Assembly: GCA_023238725.1 (NCBI GenBank)
Contig: CM041544.1
Span: forward strand, 1-64,000
DNA: 64,000 nucleotides
From: Scortum barcoo
Lineage: Eukaryota; Chordata; Actinopteri; Centrarchiformes; Terapontidae
Direction: 5' to 3'
Under the pieces are notes generated by a model. It ran no database searches. It was not told the origin of the DNA and saw only the letters and a program-made list of their open reading frames with translations. The first letter of the stretch is position 1. Every line of letters begins with the position of its first letter. The position numbers were made by a program, and so were the translations under genes. Shown here piece after piece: positions 1-11,744 of this stretch.

Positions 1-1256
1 GACATGAATACAATTCATCTGGGCCCTTTCACAACATTGTTTCTTTCCACATTGCTGCTGTGATAAGGATAGAAACGACAGAGGAAGAAGTCATATACTT
101 TCTACACATCCTGGGAAATTTGGTCTCTTGCACATTTGCCAGTTCCAGCTAGTATGCTACACCAAATTGCTTTGTTTACATTGCAAAAACTTTTGTGATA
201 TCAACGTTAACAAGCAAAAATAGGTCAAAAATGCTTGAAAAACGTTGAATTGTGCAGGCCAGCGAAACTAAGTTCCCCCCAAAACAAAGCTGTGCTGCAG
301 AATGAATGCAGTGTCATACCAGTTCTTCTTTGCTGTGGGCAGGGAAGCTGCTGGTACTGCCCAATGCTGGATGCTGATATCCCTGCCAAAAACACACAGT
401 AGAAATGCACATAGGCAGCCAAAATGTATGCAAAGGATAGTACAGTAGCTTCCTATGTGAGGATATGTCCTCAATCTTGCAGAAAATCTTCCAGACATAT
501 GGTATGTGGTTCTTAGATTGTATGTATTACTCTGAGTCAAGAATCAAATTAGTGGGATGAAGGTAACACAATGTCCCAATTTTCATTGTCTCATACTTCA
601 TCAAAACCTACATCAACAAGATAATATAAAAATACTAGAACTACATCACCAATTATAACCCACAGAAGTTGAAAAGAGGCCAGAATATTATCATAACCAA
701 TGCACTAGATTGGGTACATGCTGACAAATATTTGGTAACTCACAATTTTGCCCTTAATTATTTAAATGCTGGTGGTTGTCTTCAGAATATGACTAAACAG
801 ATCTATAAAGGGAAAATGCAAAACAAGTTCAAACATAATCAAACTATTATAGTAAGAGACATACAGACAATGGTGACATACCATTCATGCATGCATGCTG
901 TGAGGTGCCTTAGAATGTTGTGGTGGCATCCAAAAGATCTTAGTTTTGACAACTGAAATGCAGACATTTTAATATGATTAGATAACATGTCTTCTGCTGA
1001 AGGCAAGATCCTCACAAGAACATTCGGCAAAACCCCAAGGTTTGACTTGCTGGGATTACTAGGGTCAGAAGGCTGTAAGTCATAGAGATAGTTGTTATCC
1101 AAAGAGACTAAAGGAAAAGCAGCAAAGGCAAGACTCAAACATAGGCCTTCCTGCAAATTGTGTGCAAATAGCATTAAAATTGATATTTGTCTTGACTTAG
1201 AAAGCATTCAGTATTTTTCAGCTGCATTTGTTGTTCCAGTATTTTGCAATTCCTAT
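1..1256 (+). repeat. Copy 1 (5' part) of a ~1.4-kb tandemly repeated unit
   Basis: Several blocks here recur further right in the same order and orientation. The phrase around 333-362 recurs at 7847-7877 and 19257-19287. The block at 670-718 recurs at 8190-8238 and 19597-19645. The block at about 1150-1215 recurs at 11280-11340, 18735, 20138, 33930 and 44000. The two contiguous occurrences at 18735 and 20138 set the period at about 1.40 kb. The copy is broken at ~1256 by an L2 insertion and resumes at ~7236. I see no conserved reading frame; the small minus-strand ORFs differ between copies. Function unknown. It could be a large satellite or an intron-like segment of a tandemly duplicated locus. 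Confidence 0.8.
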
Positions 1257-2447
1257 CTTTTTCAATTCAAATTCAAATTTATTTATTTAAAGCCCAAAAT
1301 CACAAACATCGTTTGCCTCTGAGGGCTTTTTTACATTCTGTACAGCTATGACACTCTCTTGTCCTTAGACCCTCGAACCAGGTCAGGAAAAACTTCAAAA
1401 AACCCATTTATGGGAAAAAGAAGAAACCTGAGGAAGAGCCACAGATGAGGGATCCCTCTCCCTGGGACGGACAGACGTGCAATAGACGCCACATGTCATC
1501 TAGAACATCATCATCAGTCAGTATGAAGTTAGACATGGGTCGTGATAAACTGTAGCTATACTAAGTTCATGGGTTTAGTTGATGTGTGAAGATATCACAG
1601 GTAATGGAAAGGAGTCCATGAGTCCAGGTGCATCTCTAGATGTCCTCATATGGAGCTCTGAGCCACTCGACCTTCTCTCCACAACACAGACACAGATCAT
1701 GTCCCCACCAGGCCAGTGAACCTCAGCCAGGATGGACCACAACCAGAATCAGTGAGGAACCTGCAACACTGGAGAGAACAAAGAGGACCGGGGACCGGGG
1801 CTCCGGCAGTAACATGCACTTTACAGGATGTAAGAGTATTAACATTAACCACTTTAACCACCTTAATCAGTTTAACCTAGTTTATAAGCGTGACTCCAGT
1901 TTGCACTACTACCATATCAATTTGCACTGTCTGTGATTTTGCCATGTCTTTGTTTGGTTGTAATCAATATGATTATTTTGTTGTAAATTAAGCACCAAAG
2001 GTTTGAGAGAAACTTTCAATCCTCAGCAGCCTGCACATGCTGCCAAATTGACAAAAATGCTTGGACTTTGGCTTTGGCTTTGAAATAAGAGTAGAGGAAG
2101 CAGAGAAAGAGGAAGCAGAGACAGAGGAAGAGGGAGAGGTGCCCGGTGCATCATGGGAGCCCCCCGGCAGTCTAAGCCTATAGCAGCATAACTAAGGGCG
2201 AGCCTGTGCCCATCCTATACTATAAGCTTTATCAAAAAGGAAGGTTTTAAGTCTATTCTTAAACACTGACACTGTGTCTGCCTCTCGGACCCAGACTGGG
2301 AGCTGGTTCCAAGAGAACAGGGGCCTGATAGCTGAAGGCTCTGCCCCCTAGACTACTTCTGGAAACCATGGAAACTACAAGTAAGACTGTGTTTTGGGAG
2401 GGCAGCACTCTAGTCAATTGATAAGGAGTTATCAATTCATTAAGATA

Positions 2448-2964
2448 TTATAGTGCCAGACCATGTAGAGCCTTATATGTGAGGAGTAGGGATTTTAAAA
2501 TTTCCATTCTAAATTTTACAGGGAGCCAATGCAGAGAAGCCAGTACTGGAGTAATATGGTCTCTTTTCCTGGTTCTAGTCAGCACCCGATCAGCGGCATT
2601 CTGGACCAGCTGTAGAGTCTTTAACAACTTGTTTGGGCAGCCTGATAAAAGTGAATTACAATAATCCAGCCTGGAAGAGACAAATGCATGGACTAATTTT
2701 TTGGCATCGCTTTGGGACAGAAAGTGCCTAATTTTTGCGATGTTGCTGCAGGTGGTAAAAGGCAGACCTTGAAATATGCTTAATATGGGTGTCGAAGGAC
2801 ATATCCTGAACAAATAAACAGAGGTTAATTACAGTGGTGCTGGAGGCCGAGTTAATGCCATCCAGCAAGGCTATCTTAGGAGAAAACGTGTTCCTCAGGT
2901 GTTTCGGACCTAATAGGATCACTTCAGTTTTATCTGAGTTCAACAGCAGGAAATTTCTTGTCAT
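2448..2964 (-). pseudogene. L2 ORF2 C-terminal RT fragment
   Basis: Two overlapping frames (2448-2813 and 2728-2964) together encode the thumb and C-terminal part of an L2-type reverse transcriptase. Visible landmarks are RLDYCNSLL, LQLVQNAADRVL, HITPVLASLHWLPV and LLTYKALHG, which are characteristic of L2/CR1-like ORF2 C-termini. The upstream frame carries NSDKTEVILLG, just after the catalytic core. A frameshift separates the two frames, and the catalytic YADD segment is missing from this copy because of the deletion near 2998. It cannot make an active enzyme. Confidence 0.85.
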
Positions 2965-3372
2965 CCAAGCCTTTATATCTTTAAGGCAGGCCTGGAGTTT
3001 CAGGATTCATTGTTAATACGGACAAAGCTGAGACCGATCTAGTAAGTATGATCTGAACCAGTTTAATACAGACCCTTTAATGCCAAGCAGTTTTTCCATT
3101 CTCAGCAACAGAATGTGATGGCTCAAGCTGTATCAAAGGGCAGCACTGAGGTCTAACAGGACAGGTACAGACAGAAGCCCTTTATCTGATGCTGTCAACA
3201 GGTCATTAGTGACATTCGCAAGTGCTGTTTCAGCTCTAAATCCTGACTGAAAGACTATTACTGTGGAGATAATTACATAACTGGCTGGCAACAGCTTTCT
3301 CTAGGATCTTAGACAAAAAGGGGAGGATTGGATATTGGTCTGTAATTGGCTAACACATCTGCATCAGTGTAG

Positions 3373-4048
3373 TGCAGTTAGGCCTGTTCGATTAATCGTT
3401 TTTAAATCGTAATCGGATTATATAGTCAGGACGATGTTAAAAACGTGTAAATCGTAAAAACGATTTTTCACTTTAACTAGGGTAATTGCGGTACAGCCCC
3501 CGTTCATTGCCGTAGTGACTTCCGCCTCCTTCCTCCCATCGTGCTCTCCCAGCATACTGCAAACAAACATGTCTGCGTTTGCTAAGGCCAGCGTGGATGT
3601 CTTTGCCAAATAGACCAAGAGCAAGTCCGTTGTTTGGAAATGGTACGGCTGCGACGCTCAGCAAGCTAGCCAAGAAACACCTCTCAATCCCTCCGTCAGA
3701 GAGGCTCTTTAGTGTAGGAGGGGGCGTTGTAACATGCCACAGGGCATGACTGACTGACAGACATTACACAACTCTTCCTCCCTCATGGGTAATTTTATTA
3801 TTTATTTATTTTATTTATTTATTATTTAACATGCAAAGAAACCTGTTTCGTTAAATTAGAAAAGGTGTTTAGTTTTTTCCATCAGGGATATAGCATGCAC
3901 ATAACTTACATGCTTGCAACTTGCAAGTGTTAATTTTTGTTTTAGGGATACAAACTACATTTTATCAAGCCTTATTTATTTAAAAAAGAAGTTTTTTAAA
4001 AAGAAACCTTAAGTTTACTGTGAAAGTGAGGTTTTCACTTAATCCCAG
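3373..4048 (+). mobile_element. Internally deleted hAT DNA transposon with 8-bp target duplication
   Basis: The element interrupts the L2 RT sequence and is flanked by the direct repeat cagtgtag (3365-3372 and 4049-4056), the 8-bp length typical of hAT. The uninterrupted L2 sequence at 28160-28180 shows the empty site. Inside, 3569-3670 translates as the start of a BED-finger-type transposase with an in-frame stop. At ~3692 a second frame reads SERLFSVGGG..VTCHRA, the hATC dimerisation motif of hAT transposases. The two ends of the protein lie only tens of codons apart, so nearly all of the catalytic middle is gone. The termini begin near TTAGGCCTGTTCGATTAATCG-like sequence and are not perfect inverted repeats. 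It would need a transposase supplied from elsewhere. Confidence 0.8.
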
Positions 4049-4220
4049 CAGTGTAGGTTTTTTGATCAATGGTTTAATTACAGCTACTTTAAAAGACTTG
4101 GGTACAAAGCCTGACACCAGAGACAGATTAATAAAATGCAGCAGCGATGTGCCAATAAATGGAGAAAACTTCCTTAAGCAGCGTAGTTGGATTTTATGTA
4201 TGTGAGGGGCTGAAGATGTG

Positions 4221-4629
4221 GCCATGAGAGCAGTTTGAAAAAGTAGAATTTTTCAGCTTTTTCCAACTTCTCAGGTCTAATTTATAATGGGAGTAGATGT
4301 AGCAGTTGGTTGGTGCTCCTCTCACTTGGAGGGGTCTGGAGCCAGTTTGCTTAATTCGTTTCCTTAGCCAGATACACATGTCTGCGATCAGCACAGATTT
4401 CCATGTAAAATGGTGTAAAAATGATCTATGTAGCGTAAACCTTATGGGAATGAGAGCGAGTTGAAGAGAGACTTTTCACAAGATTTTCACAGCTCCTCTC
4501 CACTCTAGCTGATGATGTCACTCAAAAGTTTTGAACATTTGGCCAGAACTTCACCTCAAAGCCCACATACATAAAATCTACATCTCTGTGTTCATGAGAC
4601 TCTTATCTCTTTGATGGTATAATCAGTTT
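4221..4629. other. Unclassified sequence between L2 copy A and the inverted-repeat module
   Basis: Sequence that replaces the missing middle of L2 copy A. I recognise no family in it and no convincing reading frame. It may be the outer part of the element whose inverted repeats start at 4630. Confidence 0.4.
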
Positions 4630-5324
4630 GAGGATAGGACTTACAGTCTGGCCACAGGACGCAGGAGTTCGAGAGGTGCACCTCAGCTGAATCTCTGTGA
4701 ATTCAACTGTCAGAGGTAAGAGTGCATATAGTCACCATGGCAACCAGTGACTGATTTATTCATTACTCAGCTATCCTAGTTTAGCGTAAGCCTTTCATTC
4801 AATGTCTTAAAATATTCCACATACTTCATACATTTCAGGCTTCATTCAAAACTAGAGTGGGTGACATCATCAACCAGAGTAGCATCACTGCTGAAATAAG
4901 TAATAATTAACAAATAAATAAAAGAAATGCTGTAGAAAAGTTGTATTTTTTGTAATGTGTAAACTTCTTATTAGTTACCATTTGTTTAATGTCAATTTAA
5001 ACCATTCTAACTGTATTTTGTACCGTTAAGGCTTAAGCAACGGGAAACGTTTACTCACCTCAACAGATGAGAGCAGAATTACCGTTGGTCTGAGATGATG
5101 CAGCAAATTAGTCGAGGTGCGTTCAGGGACATTACGAAAAAATAAGGCTATATATATTTTGTTTAATCTGGTTGTCTGGTCATGGCAGAAACACTTTGTA
5201 TGTGTGTGTACGTGTGTAAGTGCTGGAATTTCCTGTTATAAGTGAAGGCACAGATAAATGCACTAATGAGCACATCTCAATTGGCACAAAAGACGTGAAA
5301 CTGTTTTAAGTTATTGAATTTTTA

Positions 5325-5960
5325 TGAGAGGTTCAAAGGCTTATGCTAAACTTGAAAGCTGGCTAATGAAGTTGAATAATACCTAAAATGCATGAAGCAT
5401 TTGGAATATTTGATGGATGTGAAATATTTAAAGTTGTGTTGAATGAAAGACTCACGCTAAACTGCTATAATACTGTATAATACTGAAAAAGTACTGACAT
5501 GTTTGAAATGAGGAAAATTTGAAGGTTTTTTAATTTTTATAAAGAAATATATGAAAGATGTGGAATATCCGACAATGTGTAGAATGAAAGGCTTACACTT
5601 AAATGAATAGCTGAATAATGAAGAAGAATGATACCTGAAATTAATGAAAAATGAGTAATATTTGAAGGTTTTTTAATTTTTTAATGAAGAAATGTATGAA
5701 AGATGTGGAATATCTGAAGATTTGTTGAATGAAAGGCTTACTGAAGTTGAATGATGCCTGAAATGAATGGAAAAAGTGGAATATTTAAAGTTGTTCTGAA
5801 AGAAAGGCTTACCGTAACCTCGATTGCTGAATGATAAAGATGAATGAGACCTAAAAATGAATGAGGAATGTGGAATATTTTATGGTTTTTAAATTATTAT
5901 GAGGAAGCAGTTGAAGAAGTATGAATCGATTGAATGGGATTCAAAAGTTAAATAATACCT
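5325..5960 (+). repeat. Degenerate AT-rich minisatellite, ~75-145 bp units
   Basis: A phrase close to GAATGAAAGGCTTAC recurs at about 5441, 5581, 5726 and 5800, each time followed by variants of tgaataatgaagatgaatga and by tttgaaggttttttaattttt. Spacing varies between roughly 75 and 145 bp, so units have gained and lost sequence. No reading frame. Confidence 0.6.
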
Positions 5961-6017
5961 ATAATAATGAATTAAAAAGGTCCTGTTTAAAATTTTGAAT
6001 GAGTAAATAAGAATTTA

Positions 6018-6193
6018 AAAATGCTTGACAAAGTTCGGTGCCTTGCTCAAGGGCACCTCGGCAGTGCTCAGGAGGTGAACTGGCACCTCTCCAGCTACCA
6101 GTCCACCTCCATGAAGACTGGTCTGTGGGGGACTTGAACCGACAACCCTCTGGTTCCCAAGCCAAGGCCCCACGGACTAGCTACTGCCGCCCC
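6018..6193 (-). mobile_element. tRNA-derived SINE
   Basis: On the minus strand the sequence begins near 6193 with a tRNA-like head. An A-box-like GCAGTAGCTAGTCC is at ~6173-6188 and a B-box GGTTCAAGTCCCC at 6128-6140. A conserved body follows, ending in a GAGCAAGGCACCGAAC-type segment at ~6030-6050, which is typical of teleost V-SINE/core-type SINEs. The B-box is intact, while the A-box has lost a base relative to a functional TAGCTCAGT. It abuts the right inverted repeat of the surrounding module. Confidence 0.7.
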
Positions 6194-6274
6194 ATTCACA
6201 GAGATTCTGCTGAGGCTCACCTCTCAAACTCCTGCCTTCTGTGGCCAGACCATAAGTCCTATCCTCGAAATGAG

Positions 6275-7235
6275 GGTAGGACAGTCCAGTGTCTCGAGGA
6301 ACATGAATGTTAGAATGACTTCGGCGGAGTGGATTCATTTAGGCTAACAAATTCTTACTGACCTAGCCAGGTCTCAGTAAGGCAGAAGAGGTCTATATCA
6401 GAGTCTGATATCAAATCATTTATCAGAACAGCCTTAGAGGCCAGAGATCTGATGTTTAAGAGGCCACACTTAATTTTCTTTTTTATTATGCTGCTGCTGA
6501 GTTGCTACAGCAGCTGTGTTAATTTTTATTAGATTTTTCTGAATAACTCCCCTTTTTGGTTTTAAGAGTTTAAATGGTCGCTGGGCAGACACAGTTTCTA
6601 TTCTATATTGGGTGTGCAGCTGCTCTAATGGAGGCACAGAGAAGCGTGAAAGACTGCAACTCTGCTTTACTGGTCCCAACTCTGGTATGTCATGAATTAG
6701 GACTAATAAAACTTTCTATATTTCTAGACAGGACAGCTGCTCCAGCCAAAGTGGGATGGATACCATCTCTCCTAATCAGGCCAGATCTCCCCCAAAAAGG
6801 CTGCCAATTATTAATAAAGCCCACGCCAGTTTGCCGGACACCACCTCGTTAACCACCGGTGGAATGATGACATGCGGCTATACATGTCATCCGACATTGT
6901 TTTTGCAAACTTAAACACCAACTCCACATTAATTCTATTGACTTCTGATTCAGACTTCCGACTAGCATAATTGCTAACATTGGTGCCGAGCCGCTTCTCT
7001 AACTCTGTCAGCCTCGCCTCCAAAACTACATATAAGCTACATTTATTACAGGTACCATTTATGATAAAGGAGGCAGAGGAGTAAACATCTAAACATCTGA
7101 CACACCGAGCAAGAGAGAGGAGAGGAGGAGGGAGAGGGAGAAGCCATTGCTAATAAGAGATAGCTTAGGGGCTAACCACTGAACCAAATTAATAGAGTTT
7201 TAGGCAAAATTAAGCTTTTGAACAACTAAATAGTC
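6275..7235 (-). mobile_element. L2/Maui-like LINE, copy A, 5' portion (EN start, ORF1, 5' UTR)
   Basis: The minus strand matches 29490-30840 of copy B across the endonuclease N-terminus, the ORF1/ORF2 junction and ORF1, with scattered deletions near 6845-6970. The ORF1 start region (7020-7165) encodes the CxxC-type segment and the coiled-coil phrase RLTELEKRLGTNVS seen in copy B. About 1.2 kb of endonuclease and RT present in copy B is absent between ~4200 and ~6275. The 5' end joins the tandem repeat unit at ~7236. Confidence 0.8.
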
Positions 7236-8286
7236 GCTAGCCTTAGATAAAACAAAAATAGTTTCTCAACCATGATGAGTGTGTGTGGTGAGTTCTGACA
7301 AAGGATATGCCTTTTTCTTTTTTTCCCTTCACACAAACACCCCTGAAAACACTTGTCACATCTTAAATACAAAAGATAGATATGACGTCATTGTCTTAAT
7401 GAAGGCTGTAGCTAGAGCAGCACAAATAAAGGAAGAAACCTAAACTTTTCTTTGCTTGAAATAAAAAAAAATGCCATTTATCAGTAAATTGTTAAGATCA
7501 AATGTTGTGCAACTCAGGACTACTGAATAAATCAACTGGGCCCTTTCATAACATTGTTTCTTTCCACATTGCTGCTGTGATAAGGATAAAGAAATGACAG
7601 AGGAAGCAGTCATATACTTTCTATACATCCTGGGAAATTTGGTCTTCTGCACATTTGCCAGTTACACCTAGTATGCTACACCAAATTGCATTCTAATGTG
7701 GCTTTGTTTACTTTGCAAAGACTTTTGCGATATCAACAAGCAAAAATAGGTCAAAATGCTTGAAAAACTTTTAATTGTGCAGGTCTGCAAAACTAAGTTC
7801 CCCCAAAAACAAAGCTATGCTGCAGAATGAATACCAGTTCTTCTTTGCTGTGGGCAGGGAAGCTGCTGGTACTGCCCAGTGCTGGATGCTGATATCAGTG
7901 CCAAAAACACACAGTAGAAATGCACAAAGGCAGCCAAAATGTATGCAAAGGATAGTACAGTAGCTTCCTATGTGAGGATATGTTTGCCTTCAATCTTGCA
8001 GAAAATATTTCCAGACCTATGGTATGTGGTTCTTAGATTGTATGTATTACTCTGAGTCAAGAATCAAATTAGTTGGATCAAAGTAACACAGACCGTCCCA
8101 ATGTTAATTGTCTCATACTTCATCAAAACCTACATCAACAAGATAATATTAAACTACTAGAACTACATCACCAATTATAACTCACAGAAGTTGAAAAGAG
8201 GCCAGAATATTATTCATAACCAATGCACTAGATTGGGTACATGCTGACAAATATTTGGTAACACCATTTTGCCCTTAATCAGTTAA
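7236..8286 (+). repeat. Continuation of the ~1.4-kb repeat unit
   Basis: The sequence resumes the unit interrupted at ~1256 and matches 18995-19690 almost block for block, including the 7640-7720 and 8190-8240 segments. It ends at the TTAA (8283-8286) used by the Kolobok-like insertion. About 120 bp of unit sequence present at 18875-18990 is missing at the L2 junction. Confidence 0.8.
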
Positions 8287-10965
8287 AGAGCAATTTGCAG
8301 GTTATACATTTTTTAGATTTATACTTAATCTTGTTTGAAAACACGTATTTGAAAAGGTAATGCAGAATTTAATAAGTTTTACAAAACAAAGGCACAAAAT
8401 CAGAGGTAAAAGTGGTCATTTTCAGCAGTGCCCCGAAACGAAAAACGCTTTGTTTTTTTCAACATTGCGTCATATTACGTCACATAAGGGAGTCGTTGCT
8501 GGCTGCTCTGCCTGAAGGTAATGAGTGGTAGTAGGTGGTAGTGAGTCTAAGCAGCCTTTATTCTACTGTTGCGTTTGTTACAAAAAACGCGGTCATTTGT
8601 GGCGCTTATTTTAGACCGGAGGATTGTCTTCACAACGGTATGATGGGAGTTCAGGATGGGATTTTGAAGCCCACGCCGTGTGAGACTGTCAGCTGCGGGT
8701 CCCTCCGTGCACACAGCAGCTCCATCAGGTCTTCCGCCTGCAGGAGACACGGATCAATCAGAGATTCAGCTCGATGAAAACGTCAACTATTCACCGTAAG
8801 TCAAATTTTCTTTTCCTAACGTTTCTGTTTTCCCTAACGTTTGCTAACTTCCAAATTATTCACGATAATAGTTTTGCTAACCAAAAGCAACATGCGAAGC
8901 CGTTTGTTGTAATTTAGCACCCGGCTAAGACAGAGGCTAATGTTAATGTTAGCTAGCATTAGCATCCTATATTATAAAACCCACCATATGAGAAGGCACA
9001 GTCTGTAAGCTAGGTTTGTTAATATGAGAACCCTTAAGTCTATTTACATGGCTTGGTGACTTTATTTATACAGCTAAGACACTTACAATTTATCTTCATG
9101 TGTAACGTTAATGTTGGTGTGTTATCAGGATTTGGAGATACTGCAGGTAGCAGATCAGGGGCAGATGCAGCTACAGACAGTGGTTCAGTACAGCAGGTAA
9201 ATATTATAACAATTATAATTATTAATTATAAGAATAAAAATGGCTAAAACTAATACTGTCTAACACAGCAGCCCAAACCTTAACCATCACTTAATCAAAA
9301 CCGACCATACATTTTTAATAATAACCTCCTGAAACAGTTTGAACAAAACACATTTTAACCTTTATGATAGAAGTTATTGTAGGGCTGTTGTATGCTGGAC
9401 TGCATTAGTTGGTTGGTGTACCAAATACACTGGGAAACAAAAGTATTTATTGTTTTTGAATATTTTCCTGTCAATGGCTAACAGTGCTTTTTAGTCACAG
9501 GGTGGCAGTGTCACCTCACTATACCAGAAAAATGAGTGTTTTTTAATCAATGTCAGCACTGTCTTGTCTTCCACTACACCTGCCCCCCTTTCCAGAGCCT
9601 GCCAGAAGATCAACAAGGATGAGGCAGTTAGCCTCTGTCTTGCACACAACCAGCGATATAATGCAGAACATTAGTGTGGGACAAGGACAGATGTGGTTTG
9701 ATTGACTGTTCTGTTTGTTTTTTAAAACAACCAGCTGACTGTTTATAAAGTACTTCAAACACTGATGCTCCAGTATTCATAATCTAATGATGTTCATATA
9801 TAATAATAATCACATGGTCAGAGGTACCAAACTAATACTTCACATTAATACTTGAAGTTTGTTTTGCTGCTGATTTGTGTACTTTTGCTTAAGTATAATT
9901 ATGTATATTATACCCTTAAAGTACTCCTATAAAGTTTTTACACAGTAAGACAATGTGATTGTGATGATCTTTTTATTGACTGTCACCCAAATGAGGCCAT
10001 TCAAAACCTTTGTAAATCCTTCCTTCCTCTGGAAACTATCTTCTGGTGACAGACGCAGCACATGAAGGTAAGGCCTTCCTGATGTGCCTTGCCCTGGGCC
10101 CAGCAGACAACCTGCCTGTATGTTCTGTAGTGGTATTACTTGGGGATAGGAGCACAATATTAATATTCAAAGTCTTTTCTTGACATTAAACAGTGTAATA
10201 GAGAAGCAAAAACAAAAAAATGTTTTCTATAGTCTCCAATTTGCTATTTATCTATATGTAAATACTGTACTTAGCTGTACTATTTACTATTATTAATATT
10301 ATTAAAATTCAAGTTAACATTAAATATCAAGTATATGATTTAAAAGCAGTGACTTATAGGTTTAAAAATCTGCTAAACACTCAGAATCAGTATGTCCTCA
10401 ATTATACTGGCCCACAAAACTTTATTGTGTTCATAGAGAAAATCGGATAGTTGAAAGAACTAAACAGAGTAATGGATTATTGTGGCCCTAAATATATTCA
10501 TTTCAAAATCTAAAACTAGTGTTCTTATAGCCTGATACGTGATAGCAAACTTTACAATGTTGTGATGTGAACACAGTGCTAACACCAGTCTCTCACCAAG
10601 ACACCTGTCCACACACCACAACTCAATTTCTCTCCTGACTATTGTTCCTCCTGATCCTGGTCTGTTCCTGCTCTCTTGGATGCCTTACAGGCTTCATAAT
10701 TATAAGACTGTTGTCCGTCATACGCATATGAATAAATATTTACAACTCATTCAGTGTCAAAATTAGCTTTAGGTCGATTCATTTATATTGTTCAATCTGT
10801 CACTTCCAGTTTGGCTTTTTCAGAAGCGGAAGTAAAATTCAGTTACAAAAACGACTCTAAAAGTCATTGTAGTGTGTATTTAAATATATTTTAAGCAAAA
10901 TCTAGTTCCTACATAATTTTTACATGCATTTGATTCACAGGGATCTCTAACCTGCAAGTTGCTCT
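8287..10965 (+). mobile_element. Kolobok-like DNA transposon (decayed) with TTAA target duplication
   Basis: The 2,679-bp element begins AGAGCAATTTGCAGGTTA and ends with the inverse of AGAGCAACTTGCAGGTTA, an 18-bp terminal inverted repeat with one mismatch. It is flanked on both sides by TTAA (8283-8286, 10966-10969). Other copies of the host repeat (757-775 and 19681-19700) show the uninterrupted site. TTAA duplications occur in piggyBac and Kolobok; purine-rich ends plus a THAP-like coding segment at ~8565-8690 favour Kolobok. A possible second coding exon with splice-like ends lies at 9129-9198. No complete DDE transposase is visible. Confidence 0.7.
8565..8777 (+). pseudogene. THAP-type zinc-finger fragment of the Kolobok-like element
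   Basis: The plus-strand frame reads NAVICGAYFRPEDC followed after a short gap by ILKPTP. This matches the second half of a THAP DNA-binding domain, where the family pattern is C..HF.PEDF and then LKP.AVP. In this copy the expected zinc-ligand histidine is tyrosine (CGAYF instead of CGAHF). I do not see the N-terminal Cys pair or an ATG in frame, so the domain is partial. After ~8690 a different frame looks coding up to a GTAAGT donor at ~8795, implying a frameshift. THAP domains in transposases bind the element's ends; this fragment would not. Confidence 0.55.
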
Positions 10966-11502
10966 TTAAATGCTGGTGGTTGTCTTAGAATATGACAAAA
11001 CAGATCTATAAAGGGAAAATGCAAAACAAGTTCAAACACAATCAAACTCCAAACATCCAAGAGATCTTAGTTTTGACAACTGAAAGTACAGACATTTTAA
11101 TATGATTAGATAACATGTCTTCTGTTGAAGGCAAGATCCTCACAAGAACATTTGGCAAAAACCCATGGCTTGATTTGCTGGTATTACTGAGGTTAGAAGG
11201 CTGTAAATCATATAGATAGTTGGTATCCAAAGAAACTAAAGGAAAAGCAGCCAAGGCAAGACTCAAACATAGGCCTCCTGCAAATTGTGTGCAAATAACA
11301 TTAAAATTGATATTTGTCTTAACTTAGAAAGCATTCACTATTTGTCAGCTGCATTTGTTGTTCCAGTATTTGGCAATTCCCAGCCTGAATCCTCTCATTT
11401 AAGCATTATGATGATTTCTTGTCTAAAACTTGACTTTCATACACTGTACTTGCCAACAGGGGGCAGAGGAAGCTGTTTGGTGCACGACAGCAGGCTGGAT
11501 GA
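10966..11502 (+). repeat. Continuation of the ~1.4-kb repeat unit
   Basis: The unit resumes after the TTAA insertion and matches 765-1250, including the 11090-11340 block. The segment 11276-11502 is duplicated almost exactly at 18729-18995, on the far side of the Penelope-containing block, as expected if two neighbouring units flank that block. Confidence 0.8.
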
Positions 11503-11744
11503 CTGGGCAGTTTGGAATGGGGAGCCAAAGGCAGGTGCACGGGCCGACGCACGTCGTCCGCAGCTCTCACTCCCACATTACCCGAGAAAGAACAAATATT
11601 GAGTGTTTATGTGTCATGTGATTCTCCCTCTAATGGATTTAAGTTTCTCACTTCAGGGTTCTTCTTCTTGTAGGTGAAGGCCGGAGGAGGCGGTCCAGGG
11701 GAGTTGAAGTCCTCTTCCAGTCCATCTGCATGGCTTGAATCTTC

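Larger units (their letters stand above)
1257..4220 (-). mobile_element. L2/Maui-like LINE, copy A, 3' portion (decayed)
   Basis: On the minus strand this carries the 3' UTR and reverse-transcriptase end of an L2-clade LINE. The 3' terminus, at ~1260 next to a short TTCAAT-type tail, is shared with the fragment at 13733-13960. The 1669-1915 and 2150-2450 stretches match 24921-25554. RT sequence lies at 2448-2964 and about 2830-3364, and again at 4057-4200, with an hAT insertion between. Compared with copy B (27423-31010) about 195 bp of RT is deleted near 2998. The copy ends at ~4195-4220 and its 5' part resumes at ~6275. It interrupts the tandem repeat unit. Confidence 0.85.
4630..6266. mobile_element. 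Inverted-repeat-bounded module (probable non-autonomous DNA element)
   Basis: The ends at 4630-4702 and 6194-6266 are inverted repeats of about 73 bp with roughly 85-90% identity by eye; both contain GAGGATAGGACTTA and CTCTGTGAAT. The interior has no transposase. It holds AT-rich sequence, a degenerate minisatellite (5325-5960) and a tRNA-derived SINE directly inside the right repeat. The module sits exactly where L2 copy A is interrupted. I cannot define a target duplication, so the superfamily is open; inverted duplication of an unrelated segment is the main alternative. Confidence 0.55.

Noticed and set aside
225..540. Small minus-strand frames in repeat unit 1 with similar ones at 19110-19467.
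   Set aside because: They recur only because the repeat unit recurs. The frames have different ends and frameshifts between copies and no domain.
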